The notes: generated from the letters alone by a model not told the origin. A stretch of DNA of 64,000 nt from UBA5794 sp963714375 (GCA_963714375.1 CAVQOG010000005.1:1-64000); one strand, 5' to 3'; numbered from the stretch's first letter, positions 34,104-43,689 are shown. Program-made: numbers and translations.

Positions 34104-34120
34104 CCCACCGTGACGGTGGG
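34104..34120. terminator. Bidirectional hairpin between convergent genes
   Basis: CCCACCG and CGGTGGG form a 7-bp stem around tga, between the PLP enzyme and the nitroreductase. Plus strand continues TTCAT. Weak T run. Confidence 0.5.
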
Positions 34121-34121
34121 T

Positions 34122-34745
34122 TCATACCCTGGGTACGCGGGATGAGGTCCAGTGGTTGGTCATGATGACGTCTGATGGTGGGTTCCAGCCGCGGGTGAGG
34201 CTTCCGGATCGATGGTCCTCACCGGGGTGGCCGATCGTTGCGATTCCGACGATGTCGATCTCGTCTGGGATTCCCAGGACGGTCTTGAGGTTGCCGAGGG
34301 CGTGGGCCCCGAGGAAGCCGGCGGCGAGACCCTCGTTGACCGCCGCGTACAGGATCGCCATCATCGATGCTCCCGCGTCGACCCACCAGTACGGGACGAC
34401 CCAACCCGACTCCTCATCCTGGCCGGTCGCGGCCGCTGCTTTGTCTGGTTCCGAATAGCGACGGAGGTAGGCGTCCTTGTCGGTGCAGATGACGATGTGG
34501 ACCGGGGCCCGGGAGATCCAGGGCTCGAACCCGTTCGCCATGTACTCCGCCTCGCCACCAGCCTCGGCCACAGCCATCCTCGTTTCACGATCCGTGACGA
34601 CGATGAACCGCTGGCCCTGGCTGAATCCGGCGGAGGGCGCTCGTACCGCTGCACGCATGATCCGGTCGAGTGAGGCCTGCTCGACCGGTTCGTCGGTGTA
34701 GTTGCGAACCATCCTTCGACGACGGACGACCTCATCAAAGTCCAT
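34122..34745 (-). CDS. Nitroreductase-family protein
   Basis: The 207-residue protein has the FMN-binding start FDEVVRRRRMVRNYTDEPVE, RAAVRAPSAGFSQGQRFIVV and the late GLGAHALGNLKTVLGIPDE-like line (GFLGAHALGNLKTVL), typical of NAD(P)H nitroreductases (BluB/NfnB group). Substrate unknown; quinones, nitro compounds or F420-related flavin chemistry are all possible. ATG 34745 lies 2 nt after the pntB stop, so it is the last gene of the long minus-strand run. Confidence 0.88.
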   Translation of the reverse strand: MDFDEVVRRRRMVRNYTDEPVEQASLDRIMRAAVRAPSAGFSQGQRFIVVTDRETRMAVAEAGGEAEYMANGFEPWISRAPVHIVICTDKDAYLRRYSEPDKAAAATGQDEESGWVVPYWWVDAGASMMAILYAAVNEGLAAGFLGAHALGNLKTVLGIPDEIDIVGIATIGHPGEDHRSGSLTRGWNPPSDVIMTNHWTSSRVPRV

Positions 34746-34747
34746 GG

Positions 34748-36112
34748 TCAAAGCCTTGCGAGAGCAGCCGTTGTCTCCTCGATCGCAGCCTTGGCGTCCG
34801 CAAAGAACATCAAGGTCGAATCCTCGTAGAACAACGGGTTGTCGATTCCAGCAAAGCCGGGGGAGAGGCTCCGTTTGACGACGATCGCCGTTGTCGCTTC
34901 GTCGACGTTGAGAATCGGCATCCCCCAGATCGGGCTGTCCGGATCAGTCTTGGCTGCTGGGTTCACGACGTCGTTCGCGCCGACGATGAGCACGACATCG
35001 GTTCGTGGAAACAGCGGATTGGCCTGATCGAGGTCAAGAAGCTTGTCGTAGGAAATGTCCGCCTCGGCCAGGAGAACATTCATGTGCCCAGGCATGCGCC
35101 CTGCTACGGGATGGATGGCGTAGAGCACCTCGACGCCGCGTTCCTCCAGCGCAAGTGCGAGGTCGCGCACAGCGTGTTGGGCCTGTGCGACCGCTAGTCC
35201 GTATCCAGGGACCACAATCACACGCTCGGCGTATCCAAGCGTGATGGCAGCATCGTCGGCGGTTGCTCGTTTTACGGGTTTGGTACCGATGTCCTCAGCG
35301 GCGGCACCACCGCCGAACCCTGAGAAAAGGATGTTTGCAATGGAGCGGTTCATCGCAACGGACATCTCGATGGTCAGGATCATTCCAGCAGCGCCGACAA
35401 GCGCTCCACCAACGATGAGGGCCTGGTTGTTGATCACGAATCCGGCCATGGCCGCAGCAATTCCTGACAGCGAGTTCAGAAGTGAGATGACGACGGGCAT
35501 GTCGGCACCACCGATCGCCATGACGCCGACGACACCGAGAACCGCTGCAACCGCAGCCGAGCCCCAGTAGGCGAGTGGCTCGCCCGTGATGATGCCAACG
35601 ACGCCAAGAGCAATGGAGAGCCCAGCCAATACACCGTTGGTGAGTGCCCCTCCCACAGCGATCGGCCGCCCGGTGACGATGCCTTGGAGCTTTCCATAGG
35701 CAACAAATGACCCTGTGAGGGTGACGGTGCCGATGATCAGGGACAGGGCTGTGGTTGTGGCGGTCTCGGTTGCGAATTCCCCACTCGTCGCAACAATGGC
35801 TGCAGCGGCGACAAGTGCGGACGCCCCACCACCGAAGCCATTGAAAGCTGCAACGAGTTCGGGCATCGATGTCATCTGAACGCGGATGGCGAGGATTGCG
35901 CCGATCGTTCCGCCAACGACGATGCCACCGATCACGATGCCCCACGCCATGGCCGCGTCCACAGACAACAGATCGACAACAACGACAATGGTTGCCAACA
36001 ACATGCCGAGGGCGGCGAGTTGGTTACCACGCCTGGCCGTACGCGGGGATGTCAGTCCTTTGAGGCCAAGGATGAATAACACACCGGCAGCGAGATACGA
36101 GAGTTCGGTCAC
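34748..36112 (-). CDS. pntB: NAD(P) transhydrogenase subunit beta
   Basis: PntB is the membrane plus NADP-binding subunit of proton-translocating transhydrogenase. GTG 36112 gives 454 residues, the usual size, and overlaps the stop of pntAB by 4 nt (GTGA). About nine membrane helices lie in residues 1-275 (MTSMPELVAAFNGFGGGASA is the diagnostic loop), followed by the dIII NADP domain with VIVVPGYGLAVAQAQHAV, HPVAGRMPGHMNVLLAEA, and VLIVGANDVVNPAAKTDP. Confidence 0.95.
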   Translation of the reverse strand: MTELSYLAAGVLFILGLKGLTSPRTARRGNQLAALGMLLATIVVVVDLLSVDAAMAWGIVIGGIVVGGTIGAILAIRVQMTSMPELVAAFNGFGGGASALVAAAAIVATSGEFATETATTTALSLIIGTVTLTGSFVAYGKLQGIVTGRPIAVGGALTNGVLAGLSIALGVVGIITGEPLAYWGSAAVAAVLGVVGVMAIGGADMPVVISLLNSLSGIAAAMAGFVINNQALIVGGALVGAAGMILTIEMSVAMNRSIANILFSGFGGGAAAEDIGTKPVKRATADDAAITLGYAERVIVVPGYGLAVAQAQHAVRDLALALEERGVEVLYAIHPVAGRMPGHMNVLLAEADISYDKLLDLDQANPLFPRTDVVLIVGANDVVNPAAKTDPDSPIWGMPILNVDEATTAIVVKRSLSPGFAGIDNPLFYEDSTLMFFADAKAAIEETTAALARL

Positions 36113-36405
36113 TTGCGGGGTCCAGGCAGCTTCTTGAACATTTCGAGCATCCGGTCCGTCACAAGGAAGCCACCGACAACGTTGATCATTGCAAAGGTCA
36201 CTGCGAGGAAACCAAGCACACCGGCAACCCATCCGGTTCCGGTCGCGGCGGCAATCACGGCGCCGACGATTGTGATTCCGGAGATCGCGTTCGCCCCAGA
36301 CATCAAAGGAGTGTGCAGCGTTGGGGGCACCCTTCGGATGACCTCAAACCCGACGAATGATGCAAGAACGAATACGACGATCGACTGGATGAACACATCG
36401 CTCAT
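36109..36405 (-). CDS. pntAB: NAD(P) transhydrogenase subunit alpha part 2
   Basis: A 98-residue membrane protein with three or four helices and the PntA C-terminal signature FVGFEVIRRVPPTLHTPLMS, NAISGITIVGA, and VTFAMINVVGGFLVTDRML. In this three-subunit form the membrane piece of PntA is a separate gene. It overlaps pntAA (upstream) and pntB (downstream) by 4 nt each. Confidence 0.95.
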   Translation of the reverse strand: MSDVFIQSIVVFVLASFVGFEVIRRVPPTLHTPLMSGANAISGITIVGAVIAAATGTGWVAGVLGFLAVTFAMINVVGGFLVTDRMLEMFKKLPGPRK

Positions 36406-37517
36406 GCGGGAGCCTCATGTTCGGTGGCCGTGCGTCCGACGATCGCTGGACCAACAACGGCGTCGTCGGCATCTACCGAGAGTTCGCCGTCCACAACCAT
36501 TCGTTTGATGATCTCAAGCACGTTGCGTGCGTACATGCGCGACGCATCTGCGGCAACCCGACAGGCGAGATCAGTCGGACCATGGATCATGACGCCATCC
36601 ACATCAACCACCTGATCGGGTTGTGAACCGACGACATTGCCTCCGGAACCGGCGGCCATGTCAATGATCACCGAGCCCTCCGACATCTGCTTGACCATCT
36701 CGGCATCAATCAGAATCGGGGCCTTGCGGCCAGGAACCTGCGCTGTTGTGATGACCAGATCCGCTCCTGCCACGGCATGTGCGAGTACCTCTCGCTGGGC
36801 TGCGGCGGTCTCCTCATCGACCGCTCGTGCGTATCCGCCTTCGTCCATCTGTTGGGTCGGGGCGTCGATGAACTTCGCCCCAAGGCTTTCGACCTGTTCC
36901 TTGGTCTCGGGTCGGATGTCGTATGCGGTCACGATCGCACCGAGCCGTTTGGCAGTTGCGATCGCCTGCAAACCTGCGACGCCGACGCCAAGAATGAGAA
37001 CTCGTGCCGGTGGAACCGTTCCAGCCGCGGTCACGAGCATGGGCATGAACTTCGGCATGGAGGTGGCACCAAGGAGGACGGCTGCGTACCCGGCTGCTGT
37101 TGCCTGTGACGAAAGAGCGTCCATTGACTGGGCGATCGTGGTGCGCGGGACGAGCTCCACTGCTATCGGTGTAACTCCGCGAGCCTGCAACTCTGAGAGG
37201 GTGGCTTCGTTGGCTGTCGGATCGAGGAGGCCAATGACGACGGATCCCTCAGTGAGAAGGTCCCTGTCGGATCGTCCATTTCCATCCGTGATGGGTCCGA
37301 CGGTTGCGAGGATGTCGATCCGACCAGCGTCGTGAAGGCTCGCCACAACCGATGCACCCGCATCGACAAACGCATCGTCGGAGATCCCAGCGTGACGTCC
37401 TGCACCCGATTCGACACTCACCGTTGCTCCGAGCTCAACCAACGATTCAACGCTTTGGGGTGTGGCGGCGACCCTGCCCTCACGTGCTTGGTGTTCGGCG
37501 CGAATTCCTACATGCAT
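36402..37517 (-). CDS. pntAA: NAD(P) transhydrogenase subunit alpha part 1
   Basis: ATG 37517 (MHVGIRAEH) gives 371 residues, the soluble NAD-binding dI subunit related to alanine dehydrogenase. Key lines: EHQAREGRVAATPQSVESLV, RTTIAQSMDALSSQATAAGY, VLILGVGVAGLQAIATAKRL (Rossmann motif), AYDIRPETKEQVESLGAKF, and AGSGGNVVGSQPD. The three pnt genes overlap and form one unit, 19 nt after the DapA-like gene. Confidence 0.95.
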   Translation of the reverse strand: MHVGIRAEHQAREGRVAATPQSVESLVELGATVSVESGAGRHAGISDDAFVDAGASVVASLHDAGRIDILATVGPITDGNGRSDRDLLTEGSVVIGLLDPTANEATLSELQARGVTPIAVELVPRTTIAQSMDALSSQATAAGYAAVLLGATSMPKFMPMLVTAAGTVPPARVLILGVGVAGLQAIATAKRLGAIVTAYDIRPETKEQVESLGAKFIDAPTQQMDEGGYARAVDEETAAAQREVLAHAVAGADLVITTAQVPGRKAPILIDAEMVKQMSEGSVIIDMAAGSGGNVVGSQPDQVVDVDGVMIHGPTDLACRVAADASRMYARNVLEIIKRMVVDGELSVDADDAVVGPAIVGRTATEHEAPA

Positions 37518-37536
37518 CGTGTCGAAGGTAACGGGA

Positions 37537-38391
37537 TCAGTGTTGCTGTAGCGAAGCGACAGCGGCGTCGATTTCTGCTCCCACTGCAGTGTCGACCGGG
37601 GACAGAGGATGTCGGAGAGTTCCGCTCTCGATACCGGCAGCAGTGGCTGCCCGTTTGGCTCCCGGGATGCCGTGGCGTTCGACGACCGCAATGACGGCAT
37701 CGAGGTCGGCTTGTCCATCGGGATCTCCCGACGATGCCGCTGCGACAAGGTTGAAAACGTAGTTCGCGCTTGCCGTAATCGCGCCGTATGCGCCCCGCTT
37801 GTGCGATTCGAGGAGAGCCCGCGACGCTCCGGGGTAGACGATGAACCCGTCCTCGATCACCGCGGCGTGATCATCGATTCGATCCGGATTCCCTCCGCTG
37901 TCCTTGATGCCGTGGATGTTTCGATGCTTGGCAAGCTCGTTGACCACCTCGGTGGGAAGTTCGTAGCCGGTTACGTTCGGGTTGGAGTACAAGAGCACGG
38001 GCACGGGTGCAGCGTCAGCGACCTCGGCGAAAAACGAGGCAACGCGATCATGCTTGCCTCGCACCAAAGTCCCGGGCGTCAGCACCAGCACGGCATCTGT
38101 TCCAGCATCGGCCGCCTCGGCGATCTGTGCCATCGCCTGTCGAACCGACTCTGCGTTGATGCCGCACAGGACGAAGGGATCGTCGAGGGCTCCACGGGTT
38201 GCGGCAACGAGAGCACCACGTTCACCTGTTTCGAGGTACGGTCCTTCACCCGTCGAACCCGCTATGACGAATCCCGTGCAGCCCTGCGCCGAGAGGTGGC
38301 GCACATTGTGGATGTGAGCTTCGATATCGACATTGCCGTCCCCGTCGAATGGTGTGACGATCGCAACCATCGCTCGTGGGTAGTTCTTCAT
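37537..38391 (-). CDS. DapA-like (dihydrodipicolinate synthase/N-acetylneuraminate lyase family) aldolase
   Basis: A 284-residue class I aldolase. MVAIVTPFDGDGNVDIEAH, GFVIAGSTGEGPYLETGER, VLLYSNPNVTGYELP and the Schiff-base Lys in HGIKDSGGNP are the family marks. It could be lysine-pathway DapA or a relative acting on other 2-oxo acids; with no lysine genes nearby, the substrate is open. ATG 38391 overlaps the gnd stop by 4 nt. Confidence 0.85.
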   Translation of the reverse strand: MKNYPRAMVAIVTPFDGDGNVDIEAHIHNVRHLSAQGCTGFVIAGSTGEGPYLETGERGALVAATRGALDDPFVLCGINAESVRQAMAQIAEAADAGTDAVLVLTPGTLVRGKHDRVASFFAEVADAAPVPVLLYSNPNVTGYELPTEVVNELAKHRNIHGIKDSGGNPDRIDDHAAVIEDGFIVYPGASRALLESHKRGAYGAITASANYVFNLVAAASSGDPDGQADLDAVIAVVERHGIPGAKRAATAAGIESGTLRHPLSPVDTAVGAEIDAAVASLQQH

Positions 38392-39839
38392 GCTTCGTAC
38401 GTTCCTGACGTCACATCGCCTCCATGTCCAGTCCAGTCGGTGTGGAACCACTCTCCGCGTTCCCGATCAATGCGTTCATAGGTGTGGGCCCCGAAGTAGT
38501 CCCGCTGAGCCTGGATCAGATTCGCTGGGAGCCTCGCCGCTCGATAGCTGTCGAAGAAAGCGAGTGCCGAGGCATAGGCAGGCACCGGGATGCCACACAT
38601 CGCCGCCCGTGCGACCGTTCGGCGCCAGCCAGGGAGGGTGGACGTGATCTCGGAAGCAAAATAGTCGTCGATCAGCAGGTTCTCGAGACCTGGATTCGAT
38701 CGGTATGCAGCCGTGATGTCCCCGAGGAATTGTGATCGGATGATGCACCCCGCCCGCCAAAGGCTTGCGATCACGTCTGGCTTGAGATCCCAATTGAATT
38801 GTTGGCTTGCTGCTCGGAACAGCATGAAGCCCTGGGCGTACGAAACGATCTTTGACCCGTAAAGGGCGTCACGGATGTCATTGATTACCTCGCTCGGATC
38901 GTCATCGATGGAGACGACATCCTTTCCGAGTATTTCGGCAGCCCGCTGGCGATCACCGTGAAGGGCCGACACCATTCGGGCGTAGACGGACTCGGCGACC
39001 AGAGATACCGGCATGCCCGCGTCCATTGAGGCGATCACCGTCCACTTCCCGGTTCCCTTTTGGCCAGCCGCGTCGAGGATGAGGTCGACCGTTGGGACTC
39101 CGTCGGTGGAGTGGTTGAGGATCTCGGCGGTGATCTCGATCAGATATGAGTCGAGCTTTCCCTCGTTCCATGTCGAAAAGTGTGGCTGCATCTCCGATGC
39201 TGACATCCCAAGTCCTCGCGACATCATGTCATACGCCTCGGCGATCACCTGCATGTCGCCGTACTCGATGCCGTTGTGGACCATCTTGACGTAGTGGCCA
39301 GCTCCGCCTTTTCCGACCCAGTCCGCGCAGGGTTCACCGTGGTAGTCAGCTGCGATTGATGTGATGATCGGTTTGATGATCGGCCACGCAGCTGGCTCGC
39401 CGCCCGGCATGATCGATGGGCCGTTGCGTGCCCCTTCTTCGCCCCCGGATATCCCCGCGCCGACGAAATGGAGCCCGTGCTGGGTCAACGCGACACACCG
39501 GCGTTCGGTGTCGGTGTACAGGGAGTTCCCTCCATCGATGATGATGTCTCCGGGTTCGAGCAGCGGGAGGAGCGCCTCGATCTGCATGTCGACGGGCGCG
39601 CCAGCCTTGATCATCAGAAGCACGCATCGTGGCTTCTTGAGCAAGGCGATGAATCCGGGGAGGTCGGGGGCTCCGACGATATTCCGCCCCGAGGCTGGGC
39701 CAGCAAGGAAGTCCTCCGTCTTGGCAGCGGTGCGGTTGAACACGCCGACAGCGTGTCCATGGTCAGAGAGGTTCAGAACGAGGTTCTGCCCCATGACGGC
39801 AAGGCCGACGACTCCGATATCTGCAACTGGTTCGGTCAT
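38388..39839 (-). CDS. gnd: 6-phosphogluconate dehydrogenase, decarboxylating
   Basis: The 483-residue length matches the long (E. coli) form. IGVVGLAVMGQNLVLNLSDH is the NADP Rossmann motif, GISGGEEGARNGPSIMPGG the substrate loop, KMVHNGIEYGDMQVIAEAYD the catalytic Lys/His line, and the all-helical domain holds QKGTGKWTVIASMDAG. It makes ribulose 5-phosphate, CO2 and NADPH. It sits between leuB and the transhydrogenase genes. Confidence 0.96.
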   Translation of the reverse strand: MTEPVADIGVVGLAVMGQNLVLNLSDHGHAVGVFNRTAAKTEDFLAGPASGRNIVGAPDLPGFIALLKKPRCVLLMIKAGAPVDMQIEALLPLLEPGDIIIDGGNSLYTDTERRCVALTQHGLHFVGAGISGGEEGARNGPSIMPGGEPAAWPIIKPIITSIAADYHGEPCADWVGKGGAGHYVKMVHNGIEYGDMQVIAEAYDMMSRGLGMSASEMQPHFSTWNEGKLDSYLIEITAEILNHSTDGVPTVDLILDAAGQKGTGKWTVIASMDAGMPVSLVAESVYARMVSALHGDRQRAAEILGKDVVSIDDDPSEVINDIRDALYGSKIVSYAQGFMLFRAASQQFNWDLKPDVIASLWRAGCIIRSQFLGDITAAYRSNPGLENLLIDDYFASEITSTLPGWRRTVARAAMCGIPVPAYASALAFFDSYRAARLPANLIQAQRDYFGAHTYERIDRERGEWFHTDWTGHGGDVTSGTYEA

Positions 39840-39911
39840 GAGGACTCGCTCATGGGGTCTCCTGTTGAGGCGAGTTCAGCGTACCGTCGAGCAGCTGGCG
39901 GTGATGCACCG

Positions 39912-40973
39912 TCACACCTCAGCCACGACTGCTTCGCCCATCTCGGACGTTGAGACGGTCGGACCTCCCCGCGCGATGTCAGGTGTTCGCAAACCGTTGT
40001 CGAGAACGATCTCAACGGCGGATTCGACGGTACGGGCCTCGTCGTGGAGTCCGAGGGAGTGTCGTAGCGCCATGGCTGTCGCGAGGATGGTGGCGAGAGG
40101 ATTGGCCACTCCCTCGCCAGCTATGTCGGGTGCCGAGCCGTGTATCGGTTCGTAGAGGCCAGGGCCAGATGAGCTCAGAGATGCCGATGGCAACAGACCA
40201 AGGGAACCAGGGAGCATCGACGCCTCATCGGTGAGGATGTCCCCGAATAGGTTTCCGGTCACCACGACGTCGAAGTCCTTCGCTCGCGATAGAAGGTGCA
40301 TGGCCATGGCGTCAACCAACACGGTTTCGAACTCGACGTCCGGGAATTCTTCAGCCATGATTCGATCTGCGGTTGACCGCCACAGCCGCGACACGGCCAA
40401 GACGTTTGCCTTGTCGACCGAGGTCACCTTGCCCCTCCGTGTCCGGGCAGCTTCGGCTGCCATCCGCACGATGCGTTCGATCTCGTACTCGGAATACGTC
40501 ATCGCGTTCGACACCGTCTTTCCGTCATCGGAGGTCGTCGATTCCCCGAAGTAGATGCCTCCCGTCAGCTCGCGATAGAACAGGATGTCGACACCCTCGA
40601 TGAGCTCCCGCCTGAGAGGGGATGCGTCGAGGAGCGCTGGCTGCGTCCGCACAGGTCGCAGATTGGCAAACAGATTCAGTGCTTTGCGGATCCCGAGCAG
40701 GCCGACCTCGGGTCGCGTCTTGGCGGTGGGATCATCCCACTTCGGTCCACCGACCGCACCCAAGATGATGGCGTGCGATTCCTTCGCGGAGGCGATGGTT
40801 GCTGCTGGCAGGGGAGCGCCTGTCTCGTCGATCGCAATGCCACCGATGAGCTGGGTGTCGTAGGCGAACGAGTGTCCGAATCGCGATGCCACGGCATCAA
40901 GGACGACCCTCGCCTGCTCGACGATCTCAGGGCCGATCCCGTCACCTGGCAGCAGCGTGAAGCGTGCATTCAC
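39912..40973 (-). CDS. leuB: 3-isopropylmalate dehydrogenase
   Basis: Third step of leucine synthesis. The 353-residue protein shows LLPGDGIGPEIVEQARVVL, LFYRELTGGIYFGES, SVDKANVLAVSRLWR, GDILTDEASMLPGSLGLLPS and LYEPIHGSAPDIAGEGVANP. It starts 15 nt after the leuA stop. leuC and leuD are not in the window. Confidence 0.96.
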   Translation of the reverse strand: MNARFTLLPGDGIGPEIVEQARVVLDAVASRFGHSFAYDTQLIGGIAIDETGAPLPAATIASAKESHAIILGAVGGPKWDDPTAKTRPEVGLLGIRKALNLFANLRPVRTQPALLDASPLRRELIEGVDILFYRELTGGIYFGESTTSDDGKTVSNAMTYSEYEIERIVRMAAEAARTRRGKVTSVDKANVLAVSRLWRSTADRIMAEEFPDVEFETVLVDAMAMHLLSRAKDFDVVVTGNLFGDILTDEASMLPGSLGLLPSASLSSSGPGLYEPIHGSAPDIAGEGVANPLATILATAMALRHSLGLHDEARTVESAVEIVLDNGLRTPDIARGGPTVSTSEMGEAVVAEV

Positions 40974-40988
40974 GTGTTGACGCTCCTG

Positions 40989-42515
40989 TCAGGTGCCGTT
41001 GTGGTCTCCGCGAGCGAACGCGGCCTTGTTCAGGGCGGACACCATCGCCCGTGCCGAGCCCTCGACCACATCCGTCGAGACACCCTGACCCGAGTACGTT
41101 GAGGACACGACCTGGACGATCACGTTCACCTTCGCCATGGCGTCGGCACCTGAAGTAAGGGGAGAGACTCGATAGTCAGCAAGGGACGCAGCGATCCCGT
41201 AGGCATCCTGAAGTGCCACGAATGCTGCGTTTACCATGCCGTCCCCCTCAGCCGTGGATGTGATTTCATCGCCGTCACGGTCAAGGACGACCGTCGCAAT
41301 CGGTGCCTCGTGGGAGCCGCCTGCGACGTGGAGCGACACGAGCTTCATCGCGCTCGTCGCTGTGTTGGTCTCTTCATCCACGATGGCTCTGATTCCCTCT
41401 TCCGAGATCTCACCCTTACGGTCGGCGAGCTCCTTGAAGCGCTGGAATGAGCGTTGGAAGTCCTCATCTTGGAGGTTGATTCCGAGCTTGGCGAGGGCAT
41501 CGGCGAAGGCTGCCCGTCCCGAGTGCTTGCCAAGAACCAGCGTCGACTGCTGGCCGACCGCCTCGGGATCCATGATTTCGTAGGTTTCGCGGTTGCGCAG
41601 AACCCCGTGTTGATGGATGCCGGATTCGTGTGAAAAGGCGTTTCTCCCGACGACCGCCTTGTTGTACTGAACCGGATAGCCGGTGAGGGAAGACACGAGC
41701 CGTGACGTTTCGAAGATCTCAGTCGTGTCGGCCCCGATCTCGACATCGAAGTGATCTGCTCTCGTGGTGAGCGCCATGATGATCTCTTCGGTTGAGGTAT
41801 TGCCCGCACGTTCACCGATGCCGTTGATAGCGCCCTCGATCTGCCTGGCCCCTGCATGGATGGCTGACAAGGAGTTGGCAACGGCCAGACCGAGGTCGTT
41901 GTGACAATGGGTCGAGATGATGACGTCCTCGTTCCCGCCGCGGACGTCGTCGAAGACGCGGGTCAGGAGCTCGACGAAATCCTCCGGCATGGCAAACCCG
42001 ACAGTGTCGGGGATGTTGATCGTGGTCGCACCACATTTGACCGCCATTCGACACACCTCGACGATGAAATCGGGGTCGGAACGGGTAGCGTCCTGTGGTG
42101 AGAACTCGACGTCGTCGACGTAGCGCTTCGCCCTGGTGACGCCTTCCTTGATGGACTTCTTGACCTCCGATGGGGACATCCTCAGCATTTGTTCCATGTG
42201 GATCGGCGAGGTCGACTGAAATACGTGGATCCGCTTGGAGTCTGCACCTTTCAATGCGTCTGCTGCCCTGTCGATGTCGTCGGGATGGGTCCGTGCAAGG
42301 GATGCGATCATCGGACCCTTTACCTCGTTGGCGATCCGGGACACGGATTCGAAGTCACCGGGACTTGACGCTGCGAACCCTGCCTCGATGATGTCGACCT
42401 TCAGCTTCGCCAGCTGCGTGGCGATGGCGACCTTGTCGTCTGGCGACAGCGCGATCCCCGGCGCCTGCTCCCCATCGCGAAGCGTCGTATCCAAGATGAT
42501 GAGCTTGTCAGTCAT
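40989..42515 (-). CDS. leuA: 2-isopropylmalate synthase
   Basis: First committed step of leucine synthesis. 508 residues: HMGL-like catalytic barrel with LDTTLRDGEQAPGIALSPDD and HCHNDLGLAVANSLSAIHAG (metal site), GRNAFSHESGIHQHGVL, and a C-terminal regulatory dimer domain (from about 380) that binds leucine. The segment between ilvC and this gene is filled with repeats (42516-42675) and shows no leader peptide, so it may be read from the ilv promoter or its own. Confidence 0.96.
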   Translation of the reverse strand: MTDKLIILDTTLRDGEQAPGIALSPDDKVAIATQLAKLKVDIIEAGFAASSPGDFESVSRIANEVKGPMIASLARTHPDDIDRAADALKGADSKRIHVFQSTSPIHMEQMLRMSPSEVKKSIKEGVTRAKRYVDDVEFSPQDATRSDPDFIVEVCRMAVKCGATTINIPDTVGFAMPEDFVELLTRVFDDVRGGNEDVIISTHCHNDLGLAVANSLSAIHAGARQIEGAINGIGERAGNTSTEEIIMALTTRADHFDVEIGADTTEIFETSRLVSSLTGYPVQYNKAVVGRNAFSHESGIHQHGVLRNRETYEIMDPEAVGQQSTLVLGKHSGRAAFADALAKLGINLQDEDFQRSFQRFKELADRKGEISEEGIRAIVDEETNTATSAMKLVSLHVAGGSHEAPIATVVLDRDGDEITSTAEGDGMVNAAFVALQDAYGIAASLADYRVSPLTSGADAMAKVNVIVQVVSSTYSGQGVSTDVVEGSARAMVSALNKAAFARGDHNGT

Positions 42516-42521
42516 TCTGGT

Positions 42522-42632
42522 ACGCCCCCCTGGCTCGCAGACTCGCCTGTTCCGGCTGGAAGACGGGGCTCGCGGGCTCGCACGCCCCCCTGGCTCGCAG
42601 ACTCGCCTGTCCCCCCTGAAGGGGGGACGGTG
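42522..42632. repeat. REP-like repeat: two exact 29-bp copies 60 nt apart plus a C/G-run hairpin
   Basis: A 29-bp sequence (acgcccccctggctcgcaga and on) is present exactly at 42522-42550 and 42582-42610. The second copy is followed by GTCCCCCCTGAAGGGGGGAC (about 42609-42628). The block matches the reverse complement of 7122-7206. It lies between leuA and ilvC. Confidence 0.85.
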
Positions 42633-42635
42633 CTC

Positions 42636-42670
42636 TTAGCTGTGAGCTGAAAGCTGAAAGCTGTGAGCTC
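42636..42670. repeat. Heptanucleotide tandem repeat (GCTGAAA / GCTGTGA units)
   Basis: AGCTGTGAGCTGAAAGCTGAAAGCTGTGAGCT: four 7-base units in the order GCTGTGA, GCTGAAA, GCTGAAA, GCTGTGA, ending just before the ilvC stop codon. Confidence 0.85.
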
Positions 42671-42675
42671 CGTTC

Positions 42676-43689
42676 TCATACGTCGTCCTCTGGGGTTTTG
42701 GCGACCATGAAGGTCATCATGTCGCGCAGGTTGCGTCCTGTGGTTTCGACCGGATGGGTTGCAATCGCAGCTCTGGCGGCGTTGAGCTTGGGGGCACCGT
42801 TGGCGTACTCGGCCATCCATTCGCGTGCGAACTCGCCAGACTGGATCTCACCGAGGATTGTTCGCATCGTCGCTTTCGTTTCGTCGGTGACGATGCGCGG
42901 ACCGCGGGAGATGTCTCCGTATTCGGCTGTGTCAGAAACGGAATGGCGCATCCACTCGATTCCACCCTCCCAGAGAAGGTCCACGATCAGTTTGAGTTCG
43001 TGGAGCACTTCGAAGTACGCCATCTCGGGGTCGTATCCGCCCTCAGTGAGGGTCTCGAACGCTGCCTGGATCATCGAGTCGATGCCACCACAGAGAATCA
43101 CCTGTTCGCCGAAGAGGTCGGTTTCGGTTTCCTCGGCGAAGGTCGTTTCGATCACACCACCACGGGTACCACCGATTCCGTGTGCGTAGGAAAGTCCGAG
43201 TGCGAGTGCGTCACCGCTTGCGTTCTGGTGGACGGCGACCAGCGTCGGGACGCCAGATCCCTCGACGAACTGTCGCCGCACAAGGTGGCCCGGACCCTTC
43301 GGGGCGACCATCACGACATCGACATCGGGTGGGGGAGTGATGAAACCGAAATGGATCGAAAAACCGTGCGCAAAGAACAGTGCGTCGCCGCTGTCGAGGC
43401 GCGGAGCGATGATTGACTCGTAGACCTCTGGCTGGACCTGGTCGGGTACGAGCATCATGATGACGTCTGCCCACTCAGCCGCCGTTTCGGGATCAACGAC
43501 CTTTAGACCAGCATCGGACGCTGCACGCACCCGCTTTGAGCCCTCCCTGAGCCCGACGACAACATCAACGCCTGACTCCTTGAGGTTGAGCGCGTGTGCG
43601 TGGCCCTGGCTGCCGAACCCGATGACCGCCACCTTCCGCCGCGTGATGAGGCCAGGGTCGGCATCAGCTTCGTAGTACATCTTTGCCAT
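42676..43689 (-). CDS. ilvC: Ketol-acid reductoisomerase (class I)
   Basis: The 337-residue class I enzyme converts acetohydroxy acids with NADPH and Mg. VIGFGSQGHAHALNLKESG is the Rossmann motif, VAPKGPGHLVRRQFVEGSGV the conserved loop, and TTFAEETETDLFGEQVILCG holds the Mg-binding Asp/Glu. It lies 28 nt after ilvN. Confidence 0.97.
   Translation of the reverse strand: MAKMYYEADADPGLITRRKVAVIGFGSQGHAHALNLKESGVDVVVGLREGSKRVRAASDAGLKVVDPETAAEWADVIMMLVPDQVQPEVYESIIAPRLDSGDALFFAHGFSIHFGFITPPPDVDVVMVAPKGPGHLVRRQFVEGSGVPTLVAVHQNASGDALALGLSYAHGIGGTRGGVIETTFAEETETDLFGEQVILCGGIDSMIQAAFETLTEGGYDPEMAYFEVLHELKLIVDLLWEGGIEWMRHSVSDTAEYGDISRGPRIVTDETKATMRTILGEIQSGEFAREWMAEYANGAPKLNAARAAIATHPVETTGRNLRDMMTFMVAKTPEDDV

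Noticed and set aside
42522..42610. Possible CRISPR: two identical 29-bp repeats with a 31-bp spacer
   Set aside because: Only two copies, C-rich and hairpin-linked, a related copy exists at 7.1 kb without array form, and no cas genes are nearby.
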